From contig CAJIZG010000003.1 of NCBI GenBank assembly GCA_905181865.1, positions 761,001 through 825,000 of the forward strand: a stretch of 64,000 bases of DNA. Reading direction: 5' to 3'. The stretch's first letter is position 1; every line of letters starts with the position of its first letter. This DNA is from Urechidicola croceus. GTDB taxonomy: Bacteria > Bacteroidota > Bacteroidia > Flavobacteriales > Flavobacteriaceae. The position numbers and the translations under genes were made by a program. Below are positions 8,188 to 17,418 of this stretch, piece by piece. The notes below the pieces were generated by a model. The model worked only from the letters and a program-made list of their open reading frames with translations, had not been told where the DNA came from and did no database searches.

Positions 8188-10641
8188 TTAAGACCTCTTT
8201 GCTCTCGCGACTTTTTGTTTTGTCAGTGCTATTTCAATCACTTCTTTCATTTCTTTAACATAATGAAACTTAACTCCTTTAAGATATCTTTGATTTATTT
8301 CATCTACATCTTTTTTGTTATCAGCACAAAGTATTATCTCCTTAATATTTGCACGTTTCGCAGCTAATATCTTTTCCTTAATTCCACCTACAGGAAGAAC
8401 CTTACCCCGCAAAGTAATTTCTCCAGACATTGCTAATCTAGCTTTTACTTTGCGTTTTGTAAATACAGAAACCAAAGATGTAAGCATTGTAATTCCAGCA
8501 CTTGGACCATCTTTTGGCGTTGCACCTTCTGGCACGTGAATATGAACCTTATTTTCACTAAGAGATTTATCTCTTATGCCAAAAATAACTGCATTAGCTC
8601 TTATATACTCCATTGCAATTGTGGCAGACTCTTTCATCACAGTTCCTAGATTTCCAGTAATTGTCAGCCCTTTCCCTTTAGAAATTATAGATTCAATAAA
8701 TAAGATATCACCTCCAACACTTGTCCACGCTAATCCTGTAACCACACCCGCCACATCATTATTTTCGTACTTACCACGTTCTAAATGAGAAACTCCTAAG
8801 ATTTTCTCAACATCCTCCAAAGAAATTTCAGTGTTATATTCTTCTTCCATGGCGATAGATTTTGCTCCAAAGCGAACAACTTTCGCTATTTGCTTATCCA
8901 ATCCACGAACTCCAGATTCTCTCGTATATCCAGTAACTATTTTTTCTAATTGTGCTTTCTTTATCTGAATATCTTTCGTTGTTAAACCGTGTTCTTTCAG
9001 TTGTTTTGGCAACAAATGCTTTTTCGCTATTTCTACTTTCTCTTCAATAGTATACCCACTCACATTAATAATCTCCATACGATCTCTCAATGCCCAAGGA
9101 ATAGTAGACAAACTATTTGCAGTTGCTACAAACAATATTTTAGATAAGTCATACCCTAATTCTAAATAATTATCATAAAAAGAAGAATTTTGCTCAGGAT
9201 CTAAGACTTCTAGCATGGCTGATGATGGATCACCATTATGAGAACTCCCAGCCAATTTATCTATCTCATCCAGCACAAAAACTGGATTTGATGTTCCTGT
9301 CTTTTTTAAACTTTGAAGAACTCGACCAGGCATAGCACCTATATATGTCTTTCTATGCCCTCTAATCTCAGCTTCATCTCTCAAGCCACCTAAAGACATC
9401 CTAACATACTCTCTCCCTAAAGCTTCTGCTATCGATTTACCTAAAGATGTTTTACCAACTCCAGGAGGACCATACAAACAAATAATAGGAGATTTCATAT
9501 CACCTTTTAATTTTAGTACCGCTAAATGCTCTATGATTCTATCTTTTACCTTTTCAAGACCAAAGTGATCTCTATCCAATATTTTCTGTGCCCTTTTTAA
9601 ATCGAACAAATCGGTAGAATATTCATTCCAAGGCAATTCAAGTAATAGATCTAAATAATTACGCTGAACAGAATACTCAGCTACTTGAGGATTCATGCGT
9701 TGCAATCTTCCTATTTCTTTCTCAAATTTTTCAGCAATCTCTTTATTCCACTTTTTTTCAGCCGCTTTTTCTCGCATTTCGGCTATTTCTTCTTCATAAG
9801 AAACTCCTCCAAGCTCCTCTTGAATAGTCTTTAACTGCTGATTCAGATAATACTCGCGTTGCTGCTGATTCATATCTGTTCGCGTCTTGGACTGAATATC
9901 TTGATGCAACTCTAATTTTTGCATTTCCTTGGTCATAAACTTTAACGTTCGCAAGGCTCTTTCCTGTAAATTATTAATATCTAATAATTCTTGCTTTTCG
10001 GCTACAGAAAGATTCATATTTGAAGAAACAAAATTCACCAAAAAAGGACTGCTTTCAATATTTTTAATGGCAAAAGACGCTTCAGAAGGCAAACTCGGAT
10101 TAATTTTAATAATCTGCAGTGCCATAGCCTTTATCGAATCTATGATCGCTTCAAATTCAGTGTTTTTAATCTCTTTTCTATCTTCTTCAACCTTTTGGGT
10201 TGTCGCTTTTAAGTAAGGGTCCTCTTGCGTAATTGTGTCTATTTTAAATCGTTTTGTTCCTTGAATAATAACGGTCGTATTACCATCAGGCATTTTTAAC
10301 ATCTTTAAAATTCGAGCTACTGTTCCAACTTTATTAATATCATCTATTGAAGGGTTTTCTACTCCTTCATTCTTTTGAGCCACAACACCAATTATCTTGC
10401 TTCCTTTATTGGCATCCTTAATTAATTGAATAGATTTATCTCTTCCAGCAGTTATAGGAATTACAACTCCAGGGAATAGCACTGTATTTCGCAACGGCAA
10501 AATTAACAATTCATCTGGTATTTCCTCTTTATTAATTTTCTCCTCATCTTCTGGAGTCATCAAAGGAATTAATTCTGCTTCCTCATCAAACTCTTGTTGA
10601 AATGACAAATTGTCAAGTTTTATAAATTTAGAATCACTCAT
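8188..10641 (-). CDS. lon: ATP-dependent protease La
   Basis: An 817-residue, full-length LonA serine protease that degrades damaged and regulatory proteins in the cytosol. The N-terminal substrate-binding LON domain runs from about residue 45 ([19 protein letters not shown]). The AAA+ module has Walker [10 protein letters not shown] and Walker [10 protein letters not shown]. The C-terminal peptidase has the Ser-Lys dyad in GPSAGITM and in [10 protein letters not shown]. The first 35 residues are acidic and family-variable. It stands alone, ends at the shared terminator, and has about 240 bases upstream before a decayed sigma-factor gene. Confidence 0.97.
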   Translation of the reverse strand: MSDSKFIKLDNLSFQQEFDEEAELIPLMTPEDEEKINKEEIPDELLILPLRNTVLFPGVVIPITAGRDKSIQLIKDANKGSKIIGVVAQKNEGVENPSIDDINKVGTVARILKMLKMPDGNTTVIIQGTKRFKIDTITQEDPYLKATTQKVEEDRKEIKNTEFEAIIDSIKAMALQIIKINPSLPSEASFAIKNIESSPFLVNFVSSNMNLSVAEKQELLDINNLQERALRTLKFMTKEMQKLELHQDIQSKTRTDMNQQQREYYLNQQLKTIQEELGGVSYEEEIAEMREKAAEKKWNKEIAEKFEKEIGRLQRMNPQVAEYSVQRNYLDLLLELPWNEYSTDLFDLKRAQKILDRDHFGLEKVKDRIIEHLAVLKLKGDMKSPIICLYGPPGVGKTSLGKSIAEALGREYVRMSLGGLRDEAEIRGHRKTYIGAMPGRVLQSLKKTGTSNPVFVLDEIDKLAGSSHNGDPSSAMLEVLDPEQNSSFYDNYLELGYDLSKILFVATANSLSTIPWALRDRMEIINVSGYTIEEKVEIAKKHLLPKQLKEHGLTTKDIQIKKAQLEKIVTGYTRESGVRGLDKQIAKVVRFGAKSIAMEEEYNTEISLEDVEKILGVSHLERGKYENNDVAGVVTGLAWTSVGGDILFIESIISKGKGLTITGNLGTVMKESATIAMEYIRANAVIFGIRDKSLSENKVHIHVPEGATPKDGPSAGITMLTSLVSVFTKRKVKARLAMSGEITLRGKVLPVGGIKEKILAAKRANIKEIILCADNKKDVDEINQRYLKGVKFHYVKEMKEVIEIALTKQKVARAKRS

Positions 10642-10878
10642 ATTTTTTTTGGGTCATTTTGTCATTAAGAATTGTAAAAAAACCTCAACAACTTAAAACT
10701 ACACTTCTTTTATACTTTTGATATTCAATTGTTTACAATAATAAAATCTTCTTCTTCTAACCAATAAGTTCAATAGTTATGCCATTCAATTAAATGGCAC
10801 TACACAATTATTTTTTGAAAAGTGTAACAGATTAATTTCTAACATGTCTTTCTAATAGAAATGATTTAATTGCATCCT

Positions 10879-11118
10879 ATGAACCAACATATTAATAAGC
10901 TTTTACAACGTTGATTAAACAGAGAATAAAGTGCTTAATTCGAAATTTATAAGCACTATTACAAAGTAAAGTATAATTCTGTGTTTAGAATTTTAAAAAA
11001 TAACTTTGAAACTGAAGGTACGATGCAGGAATCGTTTCTGACTACATTTAAAAAACTGAGTACTTTTAAAGAACAAAACCTTTTAGAGCATAGTGAACAG
11101 TTCAAAAACAGACTATAG
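10879..11118 (+). pseudogene. ECF-type RNA polymerase sigma factor, 5' remnant with three in-frame stops
   Basis: Translation from the ATG at 10879 gives a recognisable ECF sigma N-terminus once stops are read through: MNQHINKLLQR, a TGA, LNRE, a TAA, SA, a TAA, then FEIYKHYYKVKYNSVFRIL and GTMQESFLTTFKKLSTFK. The last part is the region 2 core-binding helix (the family has DxMQESFLxAFxKL). Both TAA codons are one C-to-T change from CAA. The frame ends at 11118, before region 4, so the DNA-binding half is missing. It is a dead gene; its former target is unknown. Confidence 0.7.
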
Positions 11119-11245
11119 TTGCAAAGAATATGTAGCAAATATTAAATGGAATAACGATTTTGAATATTCAAAATGCAGTAATAAAATGAGTCAAATGCGC
11201 AATAATTTTGTAAGTACTTGGCATAATACTCTAAATATCAGTTAA
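11119..11245 (+). mobile_element. Possible IS1595-type transposase N-terminal fragment
   Basis: In the frame of bases 11123-11245 there is an open run that reads KEYVANIKWNNDFEYSKC and continues for about 20 residues. Just upstream the same frame reads TDYSC. Together, CKEYxANIKW followed by a Cys-containing knuckle resembles the zinc-ribbon start of IS1595-family transposases. Only about 40 residues remain and no inverted repeats were found. It directly follows the broken sigma gene and may mark the event that cut it. This is a memory-based resemblance and the assignment is weak. Confidence 0.3.
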
Positions 11246-11270
11246 TTAAACCAAATATAAAATGAAAAAA

Positions 11271-11671
11271 TTAAATTTTTTTAATGCGTTCGACGCTGAA
11301 TCTCTTATAAACAATAGACAATGCTGTGATTGCATCTATTAAATAAGCATTTACTTGAATGTCTGTCATTACACTAAAAAGTAATGTGGAACTGTGTGTC
11401 CGATAGTAAAGAAACTCAAATACACTACTATTTCTTTTGGCTTGCATAGAAAGAAAATGACTCCGACAAGAAATAGTAAATGGTTATATCCAGTAATCAT
11501 ATTTTTTGCACCGATATATAAAAAAGAGCCAAATGCAACTCCTTTCTTTTCAATTAAAAAGGACTTCGTAATAGCATCAACTCCATGTGCATCTATAGAA
11601 ATTATAAGAAAGAAACATACGATAAAAATGGAGAGTATTAGTAATTTATATTTACTAGTTGCTTTGTTCAT
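11271..11671 (-). pseudogene. HupE/UreJ-like membrane protein, frameshifted
   Basis: The first frame (11671 down to about 11393) gives about 90 residues: one N-terminal membrane segment or signal, then GYNHLLFLVGVIFFL and VYLSFFTIGHT, typical of small HupE/UreJ_2 proteins. A frameshift follows. The next frame continues the family sequence (LLFSVMTDIQVNAYLIDAI, then TALSIVYKRF) to a stop at 11271. The shift sits in GHTV/PHY, where two extra or one missing base would restore it. Family members are membrane proteins of uncertain, possibly metal-transport, function. The 3' part is also shortened. Confidence 0.65.
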
Positions 11672-11951
11672 TATTTTTCAAAAACATATCATCTCTTTTA
11701 ATTAATTTTATGCTAGTTTACTAATTACACGTCATTCCTTATCTCAAAATAAATACGCTGTTAAAATATACTATTTCTTATTCAAAACTTAAAAGTAAGT
11801 CCTTTCTAGTATCAATTTTTTAACATAATTACTATAATTTTGTATTATATCTTAGCGCTAAGGTTAAATAGTACGCAAATAGAATAAGATTTAATAAATT
11901 CCTTCTTTTTAATTATTCTTATTTTGTAATTCATTAATTATAAGTTAAACT

Positions 11952-12188
11952 ATGTTAGCAGGAATTGATTATTTTATTGTGATAGCATACATCGTAGGGA
12001 TGTTGTTATTGGGTTTGTATTTCAAAAAATTCGTCAATAGTTCTGATGATTATTTCTTAGGTGGTAGAAGTTTACCGTTTTGGGCAATTGGTATGTCTAT
12101 TGTAGTCTCTGATATTGGGGCTATTGATTTTGTTGGAATTTCAGGTCAAGCTTATCGCTACGGAATCTCTGTTGGAAATTTTGATTGA
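11952..12188 (+). pseudogene. Sodium:solute symporter (SSS family), N-terminal stub
   Basis: The 78-residue frame reads as the start of an SSS transporter: IDYFIVIAYIVGMLLLGLYF as the first membrane helix, DDYFLGGRSLPFWAIGMSIV, then YRYGISVGNFD. It ends at TGA where relatives have Trp (NFDW), one G-to-A change. After IGLN the resemblance is lost and the next gene begins 40 bases on, so most of the transporter is deleted. It is a different subfamily from the intact symporter at 30211-31698. It probably supplied uptake for the glycan cluster that follows. About 280 bases of gene-free, AT-rich DNA lie upstream and may still hold the cluster promoter. Confidence 0.75.
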
Positions 12189-12241
12189 ATTGGATTAAAC
12201 TAAACTACAAACATTAAACTGGAATTAAAATAAACATAAAA

Positions 12242-13336
12242 ATGAAAAAATTTTCAATATTATTCGCAATAACTTTTATCATAAGTTCTTGCTCTAACAG
12301 TAAAAAACTAGACACTAGCAAATTGCCAACTAAAATAGGAACACATGCTGCGGTGGTTCAAGAGGAATTCATTTACAAATTAGACGAAAGACTTACCCCG
12401 CAATGTCATGCTTCTACCATTGAAGTAAGTAATGGAATTCCCGTTGCTTCTTGGTTTGGAGGAACCGAAGAAAAGAACGACGATGTCGGTATTTGGATCT
12501 CAAGAAAAGCGGGTGCCAAATGGTCTGTTCCTGCCGAAGTAGCTAATGGAGTTCAAGAAGATGGAACGAGATACCCATGTTGGAATCCAGTATTATTTAA
12601 ACCTAAAAACGAACCTTTAATTTTATTTTATAAAGTGGGACCAAATCCAAGAACATGGTGGGGATTGTATATGACTTCAGCGGATGATGGACTTACATGG
12701 TCTAAAGCAATTAAATTACCTAAAGGTATTTTAGGGCCTATAAAAAATCAGCCCATTCAATTAGCGGCTGGCACTATCTTATCTCCAACAAGCACAGAAG
12801 ATGACGGCGATATTTGGAAAATCCAGTTAGAGATCAGCAACGATTTTGGAAAAACCTGGACATCTAGCGGAGATTTGAACGATGGAAAAGAATTTGGAGC
12901 CATACAACCATCCATTTTAAATTATGGTAATGGAAAACTTCAATTATTGAGCAGAACCATGAATGAAGTTATTACCCAAAACTGGTCTTATGATTATGGA
13001 AAAACTTGGGATAAAATGCAAACGACCACATTGCCAAATCCTAATTCAGGGATTGATGCTATTAGTTTAAAAGACGGCCGACAATTATTGGTTTACAATC
13101 CGACGGGTAAAAACTGGGGAGATCGCGTTCCTTTGAGTATTGGAATTTCTACGGATGGTAAAAAATGGGATCGCGTTTTAGACCTAGAACCGCTAACGCC
13201 TAAAACAGATCACGAGGGCGAAGAATATTCGTATCCAACAATGATTCAAGCAGCAGATGGTTTGGTTCATATCGTTTACACTTGGAATCGTGAAACCGTA
13301 AAATACGTGGTATTAGATCCAACACAAATGAATTAA
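12242..13336 (+). CDS. Sialidase-like (BNR/Asp-box) beta-propeller lipoprotein
   Basis: A 364-residue lipoprotein (ITFIISSCSN, lipobox Cys near residue 17). The body resembles the BNR_2 sialidase-like propeller: CHASTIEVSNGIPVASWFGG near residue 55 with DVGIWISR. Four Asp-box turns are visible: SADDGLTW, SNDFGKTW, SYDYGKTW and the weaker STDGKKW. Family members are annotated as exo-sialidases, but many act on other sugars, and catalytic residues cannot be assigned here. It is the first intact gene after the symporter stub, 12 bases before the first ceramidase-like gene, so it probably works outside the cell or in the periplasm on the same substrate. Confidence 0.8.
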   Translation: MKKFSILFAITFIISSCSNSKKLDTSKLPTKIGTHAAVVQEEFIYKLDERLTPQCHASTIEVSNGIPVASWFGGTEEKNDDVGIWISRKAGAKWSVPAEVANGVQEDGTRYPCWNPVLFKPKNEPLILFYKVGPNPRTWWGLYMTSADDGLTWSKAIKLPKGILGPIKNQPIQLAAGTILSPTSTEDDGDIWKIQLEISNDFGKTWTSSGDLNDGKEFGAIQPSILNYGNGKLQLLSRTMNEVITQNWSYDYGKTWDKMQTTTLPNPNSGIDAISLKDGRQLLVYNPTGKNWGDRVPLSIGISTDGKKWDRVLDLEPLTPKTDHEGEEYSYPTMIQAADGLVHIVYTWNRETVKYVVLDPTQMN

Positions 13337-13348
13337 AAAAGTATTCTC

Positions 13349-14737
13349 ATGAAAAAATGGTTAAAAATTATAGCAAGCCTTCTAGTGATAATCCTTGTGA
13401 TCCTATATGTTTCTATTAGCAAGATTGATACGAGTCCTTACTTCGAATCATCTTATTACCATAACACTATTGCTAATATTAACGTAGCAGATTCTATTAG
13501 AAAAACGAGTAAAGGCCGGTTACTCGCTGGCTTTGCACGTATGAATATCACTCCTACAATTATGGATGGAGATGCATCGAACGGAGAATTCAATAAAATA
13601 AAACTAGCAGGGTTTGGAGATGGTCAAATCGCTACAGGTGTCCATGATTCTATTTTTGCGAAGGCAATAGCCCTTGAAGTTAATGGCGAAACCATTGTAC
13701 TGGTGAGCGCCGATTTATTAATGATGGCTGAAACTGTTGTTGAGGGAATCGAAAAAGAATTAAAAGGGAAATCTACTCTTGCTAGAGATCATATTATTTT
13801 CGGGGCAACACATACACACTCAAGTATGGGAAGTTGTGTACCTGGTATTATTGGGGAAGGTTTTGGAGGTGAATATCAACCTAAATTTATAGAATGGATC
13901 AGCAAAAAATTTACGAAACTTATCCTAAATGCTTTGAAAGATAAGAAACCTTCTCAACTATCTTCTGGTTATATAAATGTTCCTCATTTAGTAAGCAACC
14001 GAATTATTGGTGAAACCGGACGCTTAAATGACAAACTATCTATTATTTCTATCAAACAAGATTCAGCAAAACAAGCTGTTATTGGTGTTTTTGCTGCGCA
14101 CGCAACAACAATAAGTTCTTGGAATTCAGAATATAGTGCTGATTACCCTGGCTATTTTCAAAGAAGTTTAGAAAATAGCGATATTGATATGGCGCTATTT
14201 TACGCAGGCACGGTCGGCAGTCATACGAACAGAGGGGAAGGTCAAAAATTTGACAAACCAAAATATGTAGGCGAAAATTTAGCGCTTGCTGCTAAAAAAT
14301 GTATCAACACTTTAGAATATTCTTCTGAAGTAGAACTATCCTTATTATCTGCCGAAATCGAGGTTCCAAAATTGCAACTAATCCATATTACGGATCGTTT
14401 AAGACTATCTCCCTATGTTGGGAATAAATTAATTCCTAAAATGAATCGTATTCTACTTCAAGGCTTAAAAATCAATAACTTAATTTGGACTGCACTTCCT
14501 TACGAATTTAGTGGAGAATATGCTATCGATCTAAAAAATGCTTTAGAATTGAAAGGCTATAATTCTATATATACGAGTTTTAACGGACAATATTTAGGAT
14601 ATATCGTTCCAGCAAAATATTACTATTACGATACGTATGAAGCGCGATTAATGGGCTGGTATGGCCCAAGCATGGGTGATTATTTGGTGGAATTAAACTA
14701 TAAATTGGCCCACAACCTTACAAAATCTAAATTATAA
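13349..14737 (+). CDS. Neutral/alkaline ceramidase N-terminal domain protein (copy 1)
   Basis: A 462-residue protein with an N-terminal hydrophobic anchor (residues 4-25, IIASLLVIILVILYVSI) and no lipobox, so it is probably membrane-anchored and faces the periplasm. The body fits the neutral ceramidase N-terminal fold: AGFARMNITPT (near 63), VHDSIFAKAIALEVNGE, VLVSADLL, and the metal motif GATHTHSS (near 155) with a later VFAAHATT histidine. Known enzymes cleave ceramide amide bonds, but many bacterial relatives lie in sugar loci and their substrates are not known. The family's GDVSP active-site region reads GTVGSHT here. It follows the propeller gene by 12 bases. Confidence 0.75.
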   Translation: MKKWLKIIASLLVIILVILYVSISKIDTSPYFESSYYHNTIANINVADSIRKTSKGRLLAGFARMNITPTIMDGDASNGEFNKIKLAGFGDGQIATGVHDSIFAKAIALEVNGETIVLVSADLLMMAETVVEGIEKELKGKSTLARDHIIFGATHTHSSMGSCVPGIIGEGFGGEYQPKFIEWISKKFTKLILNALKDKKPSQLSSGYINVPHLVSNRIIGETGRLNDKLSIISIKQDSAKQAVIGVFAAHATTISSWNSEYSADYPGYFQRSLENSDIDMALFYAGTVGSHTNRGEGQKFDKPKYVGENLALAAKKCINTLEYSSEVELSLLSAEIEVPKLQLIHITDRLRLSPYVGNKLIPKMNRILLQGLKINNLIWTALPYEFSGEYAIDLKNALELKGYNSIYTSFNGQYLGYIVPAKYYYYDTYEARLMGWYGPSMGDYLVELNYKLAHNLTKSKL

Positions 14738-14873
14738 TACGAGCATGTAAATGCTTTTATCAGTAAAAATAATAAATATAGACCTATGAAACATTCATAA
14801 CTTAAAGTTGATACCCAAGAAAATGACTATTATGAATGAACCATTTGACTTAATTAATAAATAATATAGACAC

Positions 14874-16436
14874 ATGAAAAAATGGCTTAAAAGAGTTGGA
14901 ATTATCCTTCTGGTAATCTTGTTAGTACTTATTTCAATATTAATGTATAATTGGCGTGACCGACATCCATACTATGTGGTTGATCTTAAAATTGAAGCAG
15001 CAACAACGCCGCAAACCATCACCGCCGGGTTTTCTAAAATGCCTATTACACCAACCATCGTTGATACTTGGAATGATGTAAATGGTGATTTTCAATACAA
15101 TGAAAAAGATGGAGATAGTTATAATGATGTAAATAATAATGGAACTTTTGATGCCTTTTGGATCGCAGGAATGAGTAATAAAAAACCAGCGCAAGGGGTT
15201 CATGATGATGTTTGGTCAAGAGTAATGGTCATCGATGATGGTAATTCTAAAATCGCTTTAATTTCGATGGATGCTATTGGATTCTTACACGATGATGTTG
15301 TTGATATTAGAGAAATGATTCCGGAAGAATTAGGTATAGATTATGTGTTACTGTCTTCAACACATACACATGAAAGCAATGATTTAGTTGGAATTTGGGG
15401 TGGTAGTATCTTTAAAACTGGTGTAAATGCCGAAGCCATGAAATACGTTAAAAGTCAGACGGTCGCGGCTGTCGAAGAGGCTGCGAAACATATGAAATCG
15501 GCTCATTTAATTTTTGCTGAGGATTTGTCTGGTGAAGATGGACAATTTATAAAAGACACTCGAAAGCCAATTGTAAAAGCTACAGGTATCCATTTAATAC
15601 AAGTCATAGATTCAGAAAACAACACGACTCTTGGCTCTATTGTCAATTGGTCAAATCATCCAGAAACACTTTGGAGTAAAAACTTACTGATTAGTTCTGA
15701 TTTTCCACATTATGTGCGGGAAGCCATGGAAAATGGAATTTATAACGACGATGGGGAATTAGTGCAAAAAGGTCTTGGCGGTGTATCAATCTATTTTTCT
15801 GGAGTAATTGGGGGCTTAATGGCACCACATCCAAGTTTAGGAATTCAAGATATGCATACAGATTCCGTCTACTTTAAACCTACTTTTGAAAAAACCAAAG
15901 CCATCGGAGATCAAATAGCAAGACTTTCTTTAAACGCTCTTAAAGAGAAAGGCGATACCGTTAAAAAAGCGAATATTTCATTGCGTGCAAAAACCCTTAT
16001 ACTCCCCTTAGAAAACACACTATTTAAAATTGCAGGTGGACTAGGAGTTATAAAAAGGGGATTGCCTAGTTTGTTCACTACTCGTACTGAGATTGGTGCA
16101 ATTAGAATTGGACCTGCAATGTTCTTGAGTATTCCTGGTGAACTTTATCCTGAAATAGCTTTTGGCGGAATTGAAGCTCCAGAAGGTAGAGATTTTGATA
16201 TTCAACCCCTCGAAATACCGCCACTACAAGAAGTTATTAAGGATACATATAAATTTTATATTGGCTTGTCTAATGATTTGATTGGCTATATAATTCCAAA
16301 AAGTGAATGGGATGTTGGAAAACCATATCTCTATAACGATCATGGAGATACCTATGGCGAAGAAAATTCTTTAGGACCAGATACGGCCCCTATTTTATAT
16401 AAAGAGTTGAAGTCTGTAATAAAAGATTTAGATTAA
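14874..16436 (+). CDS. Neutral/alkaline ceramidase N-terminal domain protein (copy 2), with Ca-binding-like insert
   Basis: A 520-residue paralogue of the preceding protein, with the same anchor (residues 9-25) and the same order of blocks: TAGFSKMPITPT, GVHDDVWSRVMVIDDG, LISMDAIG, SSTHTHESND and NWSNHPET. Near residues 65-90 it carries an Asp/Asn-rich insert (DVNGDFQYNEKDGD, then YNDVNNNGTFDAFW). This resembles calcium-binding loops of dockerin or thrombospondin type 3 repeats and is absent from copy 1. A 136-base gap separates it from copy 1. The stop is immediately followed by the GTG of the lyase gene. Two different substrates, or two steps on one substrate, are possible. Confidence 0.75.
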   Translation: MKKWLKRVGIILLVILLVLISILMYNWRDRHPYYVVDLKIEAATTPQTITAGFSKMPITPTIVDTWNDVNGDFQYNEKDGDSYNDVNNNGTFDAFWIAGMSNKKPAQGVHDDVWSRVMVIDDGNSKIALISMDAIGFLHDDVVDIREMIPEELGIDYVLLSSTHTHESNDLVGIWGGSIFKTGVNAEAMKYVKSQTVAAVEEAAKHMKSAHLIFAEDLSGEDGQFIKDTRKPIVKATGIHLIQVIDSENNTTLGSIVNWSNHPETLWSKNLLISSDFPHYVREAMENGIYNDDGELVQKGLGGVSIYFSGVIGGLMAPHPSLGIQDMHTDSVYFKPTFEKTKAIGDQIARLSLNALKEKGDTVKKANISLRAKTLILPLENTLFKIAGGLGVIKRGLPSLFTTRTEIGAIRIGPAMFLSIPGELYPEIAFGGIEAPEGRDFDIQPLEIPPLQEVIKDTYKFYIGLSNDLIGYIIPKSEWDVGKPYLYNDHGDTYGEENSLGPDTAPILYKELKSVIKDLD

Positions 16437-17351
16437 GTGAAAAAAGAATTATTCCCTCTTAACGGAATTGTTACGGTCCTCAATACGCCATTTTCGCAAG
16501 AAAACAAGATTGATTTAGAAGCGCTTAAGAACAACGTAAATAGAGCTCTAAAGTCTGGTGTTGCCGGATTTTTAGTTCCTGCAATGGCTTCAGAGGTTTA
16601 TAAATTATCTGAAGCAGAAAGATTAGAATTATTGCAAACAGTTCTTAAAACTGTGGGAGACAAAGCAATTGTTATTGGTGGTGCCGGAGAAACAGACCTA
16701 ACAAAAAGCAAACGAATTTTAAAATCGTATTTAGATATAGGCTGTAAAAACGTACTGTTCCAAATTCCTTATAAAAGCGATGCCCAATTTAAAAGTCATT
16801 TTATGGAATTGGCAGCGCTTGATCCAGAAATGATTATGCTACAAGATTGGGATGCATCTGGCTATGGACTATCAGATGAATTGATTTGTGACTTATTTGA
16901 AAATGTTGCCGCTTTTCGTTGTTTAAAAATTGAAACCGTTCCCGCAGGAGTTAAATATTCAAGAATTTTGAAATTGACCAACGGCAAATTAAATATTAGT
17001 GGCGGATGGGCAGTTTCTCAAATGATTGAAGGATTAAAACGAGGAGTTCACGCCTTTATGCCGACAGGTATGCATACAATATATACTACTATTTATAGGT
17101 TATATAAAGAAGGAAGGTATGAGGATTCAGAAGCGTTATTCCGACAAATTCTGCCGGTTTTGGCATTCTCAAATCAACATTTAGATATCTCTATCCATTT
17201 CTTTAAACACTTATTAAACCGTCAAGGAGTCTACCCTACTTCCAATATTCGTGAGCCAATACTTCCGTTTGATACCATTCATAAAGAAGTTGCCGATCGT
17301 CATATAGATATCATCATTCAATTAGAAAATGAATTGAATGAAGTGTATTGA
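16437..17351 (+). CDS. DapA-superfamily lyase with a non-canonical active site
   Basis: A 304-residue TIM-barrel protein of the dihydrodipicolinate synthase/N-acetylneuraminate lyase superfamily. The Schiff-base lysine is probably Lys164 (FRCLKIETVPAG). The substrate-binding GTTGE is replaced by AMASE (about 49-53), and the tyrosine-bearing YN motif by QDWD (136-139, LQDWDASGYG). These changes suggest a substrate other than pyruvate-type ketoacids, or a different mechanism. It starts with GTG (MKKELFPLNG) directly after the stop of the ceramidase-like gene, with no room for a separate ribosome site, so it is translationally coupled. Context suggests it handles a sugar-acid product of the cluster; this is inference. 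Confidence 0.8.
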   Translation: MKKELFPLNGIVTVLNTPFSQENKIDLEALKNNVNRALKSGVAGFLVPAMASEVYKLSEAERLELLQTVLKTVGDKAIVIGGAGETDLTKSKRILKSYLDIGCKNVLFQIPYKSDAQFKSHFMELAALDPEMIMLQDWDASGYGLSDELICDLFENVAAFRCLKIETVPAGVKYSRILKLTNGKLNISGGWAVSQMIEGLKRGVHAFMPTGMHTIYTTIYRLYKEGRYEDSEALFRQILPVLAFSNQHLDISIHFFKHLLNRQGVYPTSNIREPILPFDTIHKEVADRHIDIIIQLENELNEVY

Positions 17352-17418
17352 ACTGTGTGTGGTAAACCAACAACCTCGACGAATAGCAATCAGCATAGAC
17401 CCTTAAAAAAAATTACCT

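Noticed and set aside
8140-8367. A short hydrophobic plus-strand frame at the end of lon
   Set aside because: It overlaps the terminator and the lon C-terminus and has no ribosome site; its hydrophobicity comes from the reverse of Lys/Glu codons.
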